A stretch of DNA of 56,605 nucleotides, from assembly GCA_021738535.1 (NCBI GenBank), contig JAIPBU010000026.1, positions 1 to 56,605 on the forward strand, in the 5' to 3' direction. Source of the DNA: Bacteroidales bacterium. GTDB lineage: Bacteria; Bacteroidota; Bacteroidia; Bacteroidales; VadinHA17. The translations under genes and the position numbers were made by a program. Under the pieces are notes generated by a model. It made no database searches and was not told where the DNA came from. It saw only the letters and a program-made list of their open reading frames with translations. How positions within the stretch are numbered: position 1 is the first letter of the stretch; each line of letters opens with the position of its first letter. Shown here piece after piece: positions 7,336 to 16,113 of this stretch.

Positions 7336-8154
7336 TTACTCCATTATTCCCTGCCATACCCAGTATGGTGAGTAATGCGATAATCCTGGTTTGTGATTGA
7401 AGATTCCGTATACTGATGATCCGCTGCCGCTCATGGAGCAATATAGGGCACCATCATTGTATATTTTTTCAATAATCTCTCCAATAACAGCATGTCTTCC
7501 GGATACCTGTTTCTGAAAATCATTCCTGATTAGTTTATGCCATTCCGCAACCGGCTCTTTGATTAGTGAGCTCAGAGGCACGTCCCATGGTGATGGAACA
7601 GCCAGGCTGTAAGCTTCAGCAGTGCTTGTCCTGATACGGGGGTGAACTATAAGTAAATATTTATTGCTTAAATCAAGATTGATATTTATTAATTTCTCTC
7701 CCCTGCCACCGGCAATTGCCGGTTTATTGTCTATGAAAAATACACAGTCGCTACCAAGTTCAAGAGCATAGCCTTTCAACCTGTCGTTGCTTATGCCCAG
7801 CTTAAAATACCTGTTGATGTATTTCAGCATAAATGCAGCATCTGATGAACCTCCTCCCAGTCCGGATCCGTCCGGGATAACTTTATGTAAATGAATTTTA
7901 AGCGGAGGGATGTTATATTCGCCTCTCAGCAGATTCACCGCTTTAATAACCAGGTTTTCTTCTTTTCCGCATTCCAGTTCCAGGCCGGTGATTTTCATCT
8001 CATCCCCTTGCTTCCTTTCTTTAAGAACAACAAATTCAAGTGCATCTCTTAATGGCACAGGATAAAAAACCGATTCAATATTATGATAATCATCGTCCCT
8101 TTTTGCTATTATGTTCAGGCCAATATTAATTTTTGCGTTCGGGAATATTGTCAT
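7336..8154 (-). CDS. ispE: 4-diphosphocytidyl-2-C-methyl-D-erythritol kinase
   Basis: A 272-residue GHMP-family kinase of the MEP isoprenoid pathway. It phosphorylates CDP-methylerythritol at the 2-position. The N-terminal substrate Lys is in FPNAKINIGLNI (residues 4-15). The ATP-binding GHMP motif IPDGSGLGGGSSDAAFML lies near 93-110, and the catalytic Asp sits in LGSDCVFF near 134. Length is normal. The gene stands alone, convergent with the carboxylase operon and divergent from dnaB. Confidence 0.94.
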   Translation of the reverse strand: MTIFPNAKINIGLNIIAKRDDDYHNIESVFYPVPLRDALEFVVLKERKQGDEMKITGLELECGKEENLVIKAVNLLRGEYNIPPLKIHLHKVIPDGSGLGGGSSDAAFMLKYINRYFKLGISNDRLKGYALELGSDCVFFIDNKPAIAGGRGEKLININLDLSNKYLLIVHPRIRTSTAEAYSLAVPSPWDVPLSSLIKEPVAEWHKLIRNDFQKQVSGRHAVIGEIIEKIYNDGALYCSMSGSGSSVYGIFNHKPGLSHYSPYWVWQGIME

Positions 8155-8222
8155 ATGCAGGTTCCTCAGAAATTTCCTGCAAAATACAAAAATTCATTTT
8201 ATTATTGCTAAGGCTTTATCCG

Positions 8223-8257
8223 GTAAACAGGTATATTCCCTGTCCTTTTCTGTTTAC
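8223..8257. other. Inverted repeat in the ispE-dnaB gap
   Basis: GTAAACAG (8223-8230) and CTGTTTAC (8250-8257) are perfect inverted arms separated by 19 bases in the 254-bp divergent intergenic region. The spacing is wide for an intrinsic operator. It may be a weak hairpin. Nothing else but the dnaB -7 box is recognisable in this gap. Confidence 0.3.
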
Positions 8258-8344
8258 GGAGATTCATGTTTCCTTTCAACAAGATATCAACAACAAATGT
8301 TTGTAATAATTAATGTTGTATTCAGAGTTATACTATCTATTTTC

Positions 8345-8352
8345 TAACTTTG
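8345..8352 (+). promoter_or_regulatory. -7 box of the dnaB promoter
   Basis: TAACTTTG is an exact TAnnTTTG match about 57 bp before the dnaB ATG. No good -33 TTTG is found at the usual spacing. Confidence 0.45.
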
Positions 8353-8408
8353 AAGCTGGATTTAAAGCGACTTGCATAAATTTCTAAATAACAGATAAAC
8401 AGTGATAT

Positions 8409-9905
8409 ATGGCTGATAAAAAATCCGGAAAGGGAAATGCTGTAAATGCTTTTCCAGACATTGGACGGGTTCCGCCCCAGGCAATCGACATGGAAGAGGC
8501 TGTCCTGGGAGCAATCATGCTTGAGAAAGAGGCAATAATAACTGTTCTTGACATCCTGAAGCCTGAAAGTTTTTACAAGGATGTACACCAGGTTATTTAC
8601 CAGGCTATACTTTCATTGAATACCAGGGAGCTGCCGGTTGATCTGTATACGGTTACCGAAGAACTAAGGTCATTGAATGAACTGGACAGGGTTGGTGGTC
8701 CCGTGTATCTCACACAACTAACTTCAAAAGTTGTATCTGCAGCACACGTAGAATTTCATGCCAGGATAGTAGCACAGAAGTTTATACAGAGAGAGCTTAT
8801 AAGGGTTACTGCCGAGATCCAGGGGCGGGCATATGATGACTCCAACGATGTGAATGAATTGCTTGATTTTTCTGAGAACGAGTTGTTCCAGATAGCCGAG
8901 GGCAATATTAAGCGTGAAGTAGCTCCTATAAATGCTGTTTTGAAAGAGGCCATACATGAGATTGAGGAAGCAAGTAACAGGGAAGACTCGCTTGTTGGTG
9001 TTCCATCGGGATTTACTAAACTGGACCGGCTTACATCAGGATGGCAAAGATCTGATCTCGTAATTATAGCCGCCAGGCCATCAATGGGAAAAACCGCTTT
9101 TGCCCTTTCGATGGCCCGTAATATGTCAATAGATCATAAAAAGGCCGTTGCAGTGTTTTCACTTGAGATGTCAGCGGTACAGCTTGTCAACAGGCTGATA
9201 GTTGCTGAAACGGAATTACCTTCAGAAAGGATTAAGAATGGCAGGTTAAAAGAAGACGAGTGGAAGCAGCTGGAGACAAAGATCAAAGCCCTTGAAGATG
9301 CCAGTATTTTTATTGATGATACACCTGCAATATCTGTATTTGAGTTAAGGGCAAAATGCCGCAGGTTGTCGGCTCAGAATAAACTGGATATAGCTATTGT
9401 TGATTATCTCCAGCTAATGACAGGTCCGAGTGATGCCGGTAGCAGGGAGCAGGAAGTGTCAAATATATCGCGTTCGCTAAAGAGTATTTCGAAGGAACTG
9501 AATATTCCGATTATTGCACTGAGCCAGTTGAACAGGTCTGTTGAAGTCAGGGGCGGGAACAAGAGGCCTCAGCTGTCTGACCTGCGTGAATCAGGTGCTA
9601 TTGAGCAGGATGCTGATATGGTGATTTTTATTCACAGGCCTGAAAAGTACGGTTTTACCACCCTTGACATTGATGACAATGAGGTGTCATCAAAAGGGAT
9701 AGCCGAAATAATCCTGGCAAAAAACAGGAATGGCCCTGTTGATGATGTATTCTTAAGATTCAGGGAGGAAAGGGCCCAGTTTATTGATGTGGATGATCTT
9801 GACTATGATGCACTTGACCAGGGAGCAATGTCTGATTCCTTTACCGTGGGTTCAAAAATGAATAATGATATTGCTGAAAGCGGGCCCGGTAATGATTTTC
9901 CATAG
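8409..9905 (+). CDS. dnaB: Replicative DNA helicase
   Basis: A 498-residue hexameric helicase that unwinds DNA at the replication fork. The N-terminal DnaB domain (about residues 15-120) begins PPQAIDMEEAVLGAIML. The RecA-like domain carries Walker A ARPSMGKTAFAL (about 222-233), Walker B IAIVDYLQLM (about 328-337) and the DnaB motif QLSDLRESGAIEQDADMVIF. The acidic C-terminal tail of about 40 residues is longer than in E. coli but usual for Bacteroidetes. There is no intein. The gene stands 67 bp before rmuC with no obvious terminator, so the two may be cotranscribed. Confidence 0.97.
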   Translation: MADKKSGKGNAVNAFPDIGRVPPQAIDMEEAVLGAIMLEKEAIITVLDILKPESFYKDVHQVIYQAILSLNTRELPVDLYTVTEELRSLNELDRVGGPVYLTQLTSKVVSAAHVEFHARIVAQKFIQRELIRVTAEIQGRAYDDSNDVNELLDFSENELFQIAEGNIKREVAPINAVLKEAIHEIEEASNREDSLVGVPSGFTKLDRLTSGWQRSDLVIIAARPSMGKTAFALSMARNMSIDHKKAVAVFSLEMSAVQLVNRLIVAETELPSERIKNGRLKEDEWKQLETKIKALEDASIFIDDTPAISVFELRAKCRRLSAQNKLDIAIVDYLQLMTGPSDAGSREQEVSNISRSLKSISKELNIPIIALSQLNRSVEVRGGNKRPQLSDLRESGAIEQDADMVIFIHRPEKYGFTTLDIDDNEVSSKGIAEIILAKNRNGPVDDVFLRFREERAQFIDVDDLDYDALDQGAMSDSFTVGSKMNNDIAESGPGNDFP

Positions 9906-9971
9906 TAAAGAGCTTGTTCAGTTTTTTAACTTTTTGCCGGGATTATGCCGGTAGTAACTTATATTTAAATT

Positions 9972-11258
9972 ATGCTGGAGAATATCATATTTTTTGTCGC
10001 AGGACTAACAGTCGGTGTAACACTCCTTCTCGTTATAGTAAATAGCAGGAGGAAGGCAGCACGCAGCGTTGAATCCATTCAGATCAATGATCTTAAGAAA
10101 AACATTGCTGATTACAGGAATGATATTGCTGAGAGAGAAGCAGAAATACGCAAACTAACCGGGCTTGTTGCTTCGCGAGATGCAAACATAGAATCACTGG
10201 GGGAGAAACTGCAAAACCAGAAGAGGGAACTGGAGGAAATCCAGGAAAAGATGAAGAATGAATTTCGCCTGATGGCTGAGGAAATAATGGAAGAGAAAAG
10301 CCGGAAGTTTACTCGTGAAAATTCAGAGAAACTGGACAACATACTAAAGCCGTTTAACGAGAATATCAGGGAATTCAAGGATAAGGTTGAAAAAACACGT
10401 ATTGAAAGCAGTAAAGACAGGGCATCACTGATGACCAGGATAGCTGACCTGGAAAAGCTTAATACCAGGATAAGCGATGAGGCGAATGCTCTTACCAAAG
10501 CACTCAAAGGCGATTCAAAGGCACGGGGCAACTGGGGTGAAATGATACTTGAAAGCATACTGGAGAAATCAGGGCTTGTAAAAGGAAGGGAGTTTTTTGT
10601 CCAGGAGTCATATACTTCCAGTGAGGGAGCACGTCTGCAACCCGATATAATTGTTAAGTATCCCGGCAACAGGAGTATAATAATTGACTCAAAAGTATCT
10701 CTTATTGGGTATGAAGAGTATATAAATGCTGAAAGCGAAGAGGGAAGGGAGAAGGGTAAAAAAGCCCACATACAGTCGGTAAGGGCTCACCTTAACAAGC
10801 TTTCTTCCAAGGATTACCAGGATGAATATAAGCTTGATACTGTTGATTTCGTAATGATGTTCATGCCTGTTGAGCCTGCCTACTTCCTTGCTTTGCAGTC
10901 AGATGAAAGGTTATGGTCAGATTCCTATGAAAAAAGAGTACTGCTTATCAGTCCGACTAATCTTATTGCTGCCTTAAAAATGATAGAGAGTATATGGAAG
11001 CAGGAATACCAGAGCAGGAATGTGATGGAAATAGCTCGTCAGGGGGGTGCACTCTATGATGATTTTGTACTATTGCTGGAAAGGCTTGAAAAGCTTGGTA
11101 AGAAGATAGATGAAACGCACAAACAGTATGATGATACCATAAAGAAACTTACCGGCAGGGGCAACCTTATCAACCGTGTTGGTAACCTGAAGGATCTGGG
11201 TATCAAGGCTAAAAAAGAAATGCCCGATAAGTTCAGGGAAGATGAGCTGGCAGAGTAA
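9972..11258 (+). CDS. rmuC: DNA recombination protein RmuC
   Basis: A 428-residue RmuC-family protein. An N-terminal membrane helix (about 3-22) precedes a long coiled coil (about 30-190). A PD-(D/E)xK-like nuclease domain follows, with GNWGEMILESILEKSGLV near 192-209, LQPDIIVKYP and IIIDSKVSL in the middle, and DFVMMFMPVEPAYF near 296-309. The family limits inversions at short inverted repeats; its biochemical activity is not well defined. Its TAA abuts the stop of the convergent DUF5686 gene with no gap. Confidence 0.93.
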   Translation: MLENIIFFVAGLTVGVTLLLVIVNSRRKAARSVESIQINDLKKNIADYRNDIAEREAEIRKLTGLVASRDANIESLGEKLQNQKRELEEIQEKMKNEFRLMAEEIMEEKSRKFTRENSEKLDNILKPFNENIREFKDKVEKTRIESSKDRASLMTRIADLEKLNTRISDEANALTKALKGDSKARGNWGEMILESILEKSGLVKGREFFVQESYTSSEGARLQPDIIVKYPGNRSIIIDSKVSLIGYEEYINAESEEGREKGKKAHIQSVRAHLNKLSSKDYQDEYKLDTVDFVMMFMPVEPAYFLALQSDERLWSDSYEKRVLLISPTNLIAALKMIESIWKQEYQSRNVMEIARQGGALYDDFVLLLERLEKLGKKIDETHKQYDDTIKKLTGRGNLINRVGNLKDLGIKAKKEMPDKFREDELAE

Positions 11259-13934
11259 TTAGTTGAAAATAAATGTAAACCTCACTCCGGCTGAAGAATA
11301 ACTGAGATCCCTGAATCCTGCAAAAACTCCTATTCTGCCAACAAGAAATACTTCACTCAGGCTATAGCCCAGTTCATAATAATGACTTGTCGCGGGGCTG
11401 TACAGGTAGGCAAGACTAATATTCTCCCTCATAAGCGTATTGCTAAGGAAAGGAAGCAGTTTAATAAGCAGATAAGGTGTGGTGTACCTGGCATGGGCCT
11501 CAATGTAGTGTTCAGGTGTAGCCAGGGAATAATAATGCGGGAGCATAAAAGCATCCTCGTGATTTCTTATCAGGAAGGGAAGCGACTGGGTGTTAAAATG
11601 ATTAAAATCCTGGAACTGCAATTTATCCTTTTTCAGGAATCCCCCAATCCTTATCCTCCATGAGTATTCACCGAAAGCACCTACAGGTTCAGACTGGTTG
11701 GCTTCAAACTGTATATGATCAAAATGATCATATTGCTTACCTTCCCTGATGTTTATCCCATGATCATAATAGATCTTAAAAGTGGGATAGTCTGATCCGG
11801 CCGGGGATTTTTTACCGTTAGTTAACCTGTATCTTTGCCTTGGTATGTATGAAATGACTGTTGAAAAGCGGTGATTCACATGATCGGTAAGCAGGTATTG
11901 TGCCCCGGTATCGCCCGGAGTACCCAGGTAAGGGTTATCAGGTATGTTTTCAGCGTACAACTCATCTTTCCTGAATAATGAAAACCGGGTATTATTTGTT
12001 TGCAGTCGCCTGTCGTCATATGAATACCGGAACTGCACATAAAAACCATTAAAATATTCAGATCTCTGCCTTATGGTGAAGTAACGACTGTCGTAAAGCC
12101 TCATATAGTTATCTTTCAGCAGGAGAGAGCTTGTCATATTAATAAAAGGACTAATACCGGCTGAGTTTGTAAAATCCCGGCTTTCCCTTCCCATCCAGAA
12201 GATTATCCTTGATTGATTCATATGGTTGTAGGTGATAAGCCCACTTGCTCTCCAGCTCAGCCTCTGTTTGGCAAAATCATAACCAACCTCCGGTGTTATA
12301 TTAAATGTTATTCCCGAATCTGCGGCATGGAAATAATTAAAATCCACCCCATATTTGAATCCGTCCACCGGATTAAATCCAAATTTGTCCGGATTTACCA
12401 GTCCGCTCGTTCTGAACCTGTTTTTCCGGTTTTCACTGTACCATGTTTCACCGAGAAAAATATCATTTACTGTTTTGACGAAAGCACTTCTTTTTTTGCC
12501 TCCATTGCTGCTGCTAAGACTATCGTTTCTGCTCCCAGGCGCTAAGATACCAGCTTCCACCTTCAGGCTGTCGCTTACCCTTACACTTTCTTTTTCTTCA
12601 CTGGACAGAGGTATTGGTCGCATCTCTGCCCAGAATTCACTGCTTTTTTTAGCAGCATCTTCTTTAACTGTGACAGTCCTGTTATTTGTTATCTCCAGGT
12701 CCTCTTTTTTGTCAGAGGATTCAGCAGCTTCTTTCTCCATTAACCTGGATAACCTGGACATATCCCTGTTATTCAACTCTTCTTTTTTCAGTATCTCCTC
12801 GATTTTCTCCTGTTTCTCCGAGGACTTTCTCTGTTCTTCGAGTATTTGTTGCTCCGCAGTTGGATTAAGTGCCAGTTCTTCAGGTTTGGGAAGCTCATCA
12901 TTGGGAATAACCTCGTCATAGGTTACCGCACTTCCGTAAGTGCCATCTGCATCAACTCCCATAATGTCAACTTTGACATCAAAATTATGACTTACAGGCA
13001 TCCATATATCATCTTCGACAGGTGTATAGACCTGCTGAATATTTATGGATCCTGCAAGATTATTATTGGTGAGCTCAAGACTGTGAAGGCACCACAAATC
13101 TTCAATTATATAAATTACTCCTTCAAAAACCTGCTGGCTTTTCCTCTTAGGTATTACTTTAATTTTGTTTATTACATACTTCCCCTGTGGTGTTGATCCT
13201 TCATAGCTGAACCTGTAATGAGACATTGCATTGGGCGACAGCGGGCTGATGGCAATATCTGCCAGTACAGGCTGGTAAAAGCTTGCCCTGACTACGTCCA
13301 TTGGTGAAATATCTGATTGTTGTGTATCAGGGAATGTGCTTTGTTGAGCTATTACAGTTTGTTTATAATAATCAGGGGCATCAAACTCTATCCTGTTCAG
13401 GGACTCTATAAGGTAGCTTTCGCCCTCTTTTATCTCTATATCACCTGCATTGGCCTTCAGATTGCGTTTTACAAGACGGGGTATTTTGTTTATAAGCACA
13501 CTGCCCTTAATATAAATTTCTGCCTGGTAATGCTTAACCCTGTTAAGATGATAGGGGGCCATCCCTATGGCTTTTCTCATTATCCGGTAAGCAGGATCTT
13601 CTCCTGATGCATTTACCCTTACTTCAGGTATTTGATAGTACTGGATATTCAGTGTTACATTCATCTCAATGTCTGAATTGCCTACTGTTAATGTTTTAAT
13701 GACAGGGTTATATCCAAGGCTCTGGTAAAAAACCGTGTATTCACCGGGCTCAAGTTTTATTTCATATTCACCTTTTATATTAGCTGTTGTACCATGCTTT
13801 AGTTCATTTACATAAACCGTAGCAAATCTTACCGGTTCACCCTCGCTGTTTTTTATCAGACCTTTAAGGCTTTGTGAGTGAGTGTTCAGTATTGATAGTA
13901 AAAGGATTAATATTGAAAGTATTGTCTTTTCCAT
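11259..13934 (-). CDS. CarboxypepD_reg-like / DUF5686 outer-membrane protein
   Basis: An 891-residue exported protein. The signal peptide (about 1-20, ending SQS) is followed by a carboxypeptidase-regulatory-like Ig domain (about 23-105) with the fingerprint VRFATVYVNELKHGTTAN. A DUF5686 region spans about 130-345. A charged, Glu/Lys-rich low-complexity linker lies at about 355-480. The last 380 residues are a predicted beta-barrel rich in alternating aromatics and end in VRFTFIFN, as outer-membrane barrels do. The CarboxypepD-like domain recalls the plug extension of SusC proteins, but there is no TonB plug. Function is unknown; the family is widespread in Bacteroidetes. Confidence 0.85.
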   Translation of the reverse strand: MEKTILSILILLLSILNTHSQSLKGLIKNSEGEPVRFATVYVNELKHGTTANIKGEYEIKLEPGEYTVFYQSLGYNPVIKTLTVGNSDIEMNVTLNIQYYQIPEVRVNASGEDPAYRIMRKAIGMAPYHLNRVKHYQAEIYIKGSVLINKIPRLVKRNLKANAGDIEIKEGESYLIESLNRIEFDAPDYYKQTVIAQQSTFPDTQQSDISPMDVVRASFYQPVLADIAISPLSPNAMSHYRFSYEGSTPQGKYVINKIKVIPKRKSQQVFEGVIYIIEDLWCLHSLELTNNNLAGSINIQQVYTPVEDDIWMPVSHNFDVKVDIMGVDADGTYGSAVTYDEVIPNDELPKPEELALNPTAEQQILEEQRKSSEKQEKIEEILKKEELNNRDMSRLSRLMEKEAAESSDKKEDLEITNNRTVTVKEDAAKKSSEFWAEMRPIPLSSEEKESVRVSDSLKVEAGILAPGSRNDSLSSSNGGKKRSAFVKTVNDIFLGETWYSENRKNRFRTSGLVNPDKFGFNPVDGFKYGVDFNYFHAADSGITFNITPEVGYDFAKQRLSWRASGLITYNHMNQSRIIFWMGRESRDFTNSAGISPFINMTSSLLLKDNYMRLYDSRYFTIRQRSEYFNGFYVQFRYSYDDRRLQTNNTRFSLFRKDELYAENIPDNPYLGTPGDTGAQYLLTDHVNHRFSTVISYIPRQRYRLTNGKKSPAGSDYPTFKIYYDHGINIREGKQYDHFDHIQFEANQSEPVGAFGEYSWRIRIGGFLKKDKLQFQDFNHFNTQSLPFLIRNHEDAFMLPHYYSLATPEHYIEAHARYTTPYLLIKLLPFLSNTLMRENISLAYLYSPATSHYYELGYSLSEVFLVGRIGVFAGFRDLSYSSAGVRFTFIFN

Positions 13935-13976
13935 TCTTTAAAATCTTTAGCTCAAATTTCCCGTGGTTTTTCTGTT

Positions 13977-14663
13977 TCAGGACCCGCTTTTCTTATTTTT
14001 ACCGGAAACAACGAGTACAAATTCTCCCTTTGGAGTAATATCCTTCAATTTTTCTGCCAATTCTTCAAGGCTGCCCCGTAAAGTTTCTTCATATACCTTT
14101 GTCAGTTCCCTCGATATTGAGGCATGCCTGTTGCTGCCAAGTATTTCTATCAGCTGATCAACCAGTTTTTTAATCCTGTAAGGAGATTCGTAAAATACCA
14201 TTGTTCTTTCCTCTTCGGCAAGCTGCCTGATCTTTTTCATGCGGCCCTTTTTCTGGGGCAGGAATCCTTCAAAGCAAAACCTGTCAGACGGCAGGGCTGA
14301 ATTTATAAGTGCAGGAATAAAGGCTGTTGCCCCCGGCAAGGTCTCTACTTCTATTCCTTTTTCTATGCATGTTCGTACAAGGAGGAACCCGGGGTCAGAA
14401 ATCCCGGGAGTCCCGGCATCAGTGATCAAAGCCGTTTGTTTTCCCCTGCTAATCTGAAGGCAAACAGCCTCTGAGCGCGCATGTTCATTGAACTTATGAT
14501 GCGACTGCAACGGTGTTTCTATGTCATAATGCTTCAGAAGTACAGCAGATTTGCGCGTGTCCTCCGCAAGTATGAGATCTGCTTTTTTCAGAATCTCCAG
14601 TGCCCTGATGGTTATATCACCAAGGTTACCTATAGGGGTGGGAATAATATATAATTTACTCAT
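13977..14663 (-). CDS. rsmI: 16S rRNA (cytidine1402-2'-O)-methyltransferase RsmI
   Basis: A 228-residue tetrapyrrole-methylase-fold protein that 2'-O-methylates C1402 of 16S rRNA with SAM. The N-terminal IPTPIGNLGDITIRAL (7-22), LAEDTRKSAVLLKHY (33-47) and SAM-loop LITDAGTPGISDPG (about 78-91) are diagnostic. It is shorter than E. coli RsmI (286 residues) because the C-terminal helical domain is missing, as in other Bacteroidetes. The start overlaps the stop of the upstream repeat-bearing gene by 4 bp (ATGA). Confidence 0.95.
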   Translation of the reverse strand: MSKLYIIPTPIGNLGDITIRALEILKKADLILAEDTRKSAVLLKHYDIETPLQSHHKFNEHARSEAVCLQISRGKQTALITDAGTPGISDPGFLLVRTCIEKGIEVETLPGATAFIPALINSALPSDRFCFEGFLPQKKGRMKKIRQLAEEERTMVFYESPYRIKKLVDQLIEILGSNRHASISRELTKVYEETLRGSLEELAEKLKDITPKGEFVLVVSGKNKKSGS

Positions 14664-15445
14664 TTCTCTTTAGCAGAAAGTTTCCTTTCAACCAGTTCAA
14701 GCAGGGTTATTGCAGGTTCAGATCCTGCCATTTCTCCAAGCATGCTATTCATTATCTCCAGTGCTTCTTCCATTGATTGTACAAGGTTGAGACTGTCAAC
14801 AAGTTCCCGGTAGCGTTCATGATTACCATTAAACAACTCCCTTATGAAATAAAACCTGTCGTTAATACCAATGGCTTTGTTCAGGTCATTTACTGGTATT
14901 GTTCGTGTTTTTCCTTCTGTCTTCTTCTTTTCACCTACCTTTTCATTAATACGGCTTGACAGGTGAGCAAACCTGTCAGCAACGATATGCTCAACTTCTT
15001 TTTCCACCTTCTCCTCAGCTTCATCCTTCACCTTAGCCTCAGCCTTCTCCTCAGCCTTAGCCTTCGCCTTCTCCTTAGCCTCAGCCTTTGCCTTCTCCTC
15101 CGCCTTAGCCTCCGCCTCCGCCTCATTCTTCACGTCATCCTCATCCTCATCCTTCACCTCATCCTCAGCCTTAGCCTCAGCCTCAGCCTTCTCCTCATCC
15201 TTAGCCTTCTCCTCCGCCTTAGCCTTAGCCTCTGCCTCATCCTTCTCCTCCCCAACAAGTTCCCCGATAAGCCTGATCAGGTCGCCGGCGCTCTTACACT
15301 TTGACCTGGCAAGCTCAATCTGGAGCTCAGGAAAATCAGGTTTCGTTTTTAGATCGTTGATAAGTGCTTCGGCTTCATCCAGATCCTTCAGGATAATATT
15401 TATGGCTGATTTCAGATCCATAAAAACGGTTTTATTTAAAGTCAT
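14660..15445 (-). CDS. Conserved Bacteroidetes protein with Lys/Glu/Ala repeat linker
   Basis: A 261-residue cytoplasmic protein of unknown function. A helical N-terminal domain (about 10-64, SAINIILKDLDEAEALINDL) and a conserved C-terminal domain (about 165-258, with the core GINDRFYFIRELFNGNHERY near 193-212) are separated by about 80 residues of almost pure K/E/A/D. From memory, similar proteins occur between rsmI and tdk in other Bacteroidetes, with a shorter linker. It is coupled to rsmI by a 4-bp overlap and divergent from tdk. The DNA of the linker is a hexamer repeat (separate entry), so its length is likely to vary. A role cannot be assigned. Confidence 0.8.
   Translation of the reverse strand: MTLNKTVFMDLKSAINIILKDLDEAEALINDLKTKPDFPELQIELARSKCKSAGDLIRLIGELVGEEKDEAEAKAKAEEKAKDEEKAEAEAKAEDEVKDEDEDDVKNEAEAEAKAEEKAKAEAKEKAKAKAEEKAEAKVKDEAEEKVEKEVEHIVADRFAHLSSRINEKVGEKKKTEGKTRTIPVNDLNKAIGINDRFYFIRELFNGNHERYRELVDSLNLVQSMEEALEIMNSMLGEMAGSEPAITLLELVERKLSAKEK
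15009..15252 (-). repeat. In-frame degenerate hexamer repeat inside the conserved gene
   Basis: About 240 bp are built from minus-strand hexamers of the form GAGGCT / AAGGCT / GAGAAG. They read as alternating Glu/Lys/Asp and Ala codons (residues about 65-146). Because the unit is a multiple of three, slippage changes the linker length without a frameshift. The complementary strand is also open throughout, giving a spurious Leu/Ser-rich frame. Confidence 0.85.
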
Positions 15446-15451
15446 TTTTCT

Positions 15452-15468
15452 TTACCTTGCAAAGGTAA
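15452..15468 (-). promoter_or_regulatory. Promoter -7 box within an inverted repeat, upstream of the repeat-bearing gene
   Basis: The minus strand carries TACCTTTG (plus CAAAGGTA, 15460-15467), an exact TAnnTTTG match. It lies inside a near-perfect inverted repeat TTACCTT-GCA-AAGGTAA (15452-15468), a possible operator. The predicted start leaves a leader of only about 8 nt before the ATG at 15445. Confidence 0.45.
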
Positions 15469-15519
15469 GATTATTTGTCGTTAGATAAATTATCCGGGCT
15501 TCATAAATAATTGTAATTG

Positions 15520-16113
15520 ATGCATTTTCTGGAGAATAGCGTTGATCATGTAAATAAACGTGGATCAATAGAGGTTATTGCCGGATCAATGTTTTCAGGG
15601 AAAACAGAGGAATTGATCAGGCGTTTAAAGCGAGCAAAGATTGCCGGTCTTAAGGTAGAGATCTTCAAGCCTGCTATGGAAAACAGGTATTCAGACACGC
15701 TTGTTGTGTCTCATGATGAAAGGACCATTACTTCAACACCCGTGGAGAATGCTTCCATGATTATGCTTCTTGCAGGTGATGTTGAGGTAGTTGGTATTGA
15801 TGAGGCCCAGTTTTTTGATGATTCAGTAGTGGAAGTATGCAATGAACTTGCCGACAGGGGTACAAGGGTAATTGTTGCAGGGCTTGATATGGATTACAGC
15901 AGGGAACCTTTCGGACCAATGCCGGCGATTATGGCAATTGCTGAGTATGTAAGCAAGGTACATGCTATATGTGTTGAGTGTGGCAACCTGGCTAATTATT
16001 CTTACCGTAAAGCGGAAGAAAGGAAGGTTGTTCTGCTGGGTGAGCAGGATACCTATAAACCTCTGTGCCGTAATTGTTTTAATAAAATAAGTGAAGGGGA
16101 GACTGATAAGTGA
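15520..16113 (+). CDS. tdk: Thymidine kinase (type II)
   Basis: A 197-residue salvage enzyme that phosphorylates thymidine with ATP. The P-loop [15 protein letters not shown] lies near residue 21. The catalytic Asp-Glu pair is in [11 protein letters not shown] (about 89-99), the lasso-loop substrate site near 115-130, and a zinc site is made by CVECG and CRNCF. The ATG at 15520 is preferred; a TTG three bases earlier would add one Met. The stop overlaps the GTG of murF-alr by 4 bp. Confidence 0.96.
   Translation: MHFLENSVDHVNKRGSIEVIAGSMFSGKTEELIRRLKRAKIAGLKVEIFKPAMENRYSDTLVVSHDERTITSTPVENASMIMLLAGDVEVVGIDEAQFFDDSVVEVCNELADRGTRVIVAGLDMDYSREPFGPMPAIMAIAEYVSKVHAICVECGNLANYSYRKAEERKVVLLGEQDTYKPLCRNCFNKISEGETDK

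Noticed and set aside
8111..8347. Plus-strand frame of 78 codons in the ispE-dnaB gap
   Set aside because: It starts inside ispE antisense, is Phe/Ile-rich from AT-rich DNA, and runs into the dnaB promoter.
10112..10771. Long minus-strand frame (219 codons) inside rmuC
   Set aside because: It is antisense to the coiled-coil coding region of rmuC; biased codons remove stops. rmuC itself is complete.
12355..12921. Long plus-strand frame (188 codons) inside the DUF5686 gene
   Set aside because: It is antisense to the charged low-complexity linker; Ser/Leu-rich reading is typical of such shadows.
14963..15304. Plus-strand open frame rich in Leu and Ser opposite the hexamer repeat
   Set aside because: It is the complement of the Glu/Lys/Ala repeat; the low complexity removes stops on both strands. 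No start context and no family resemblance.
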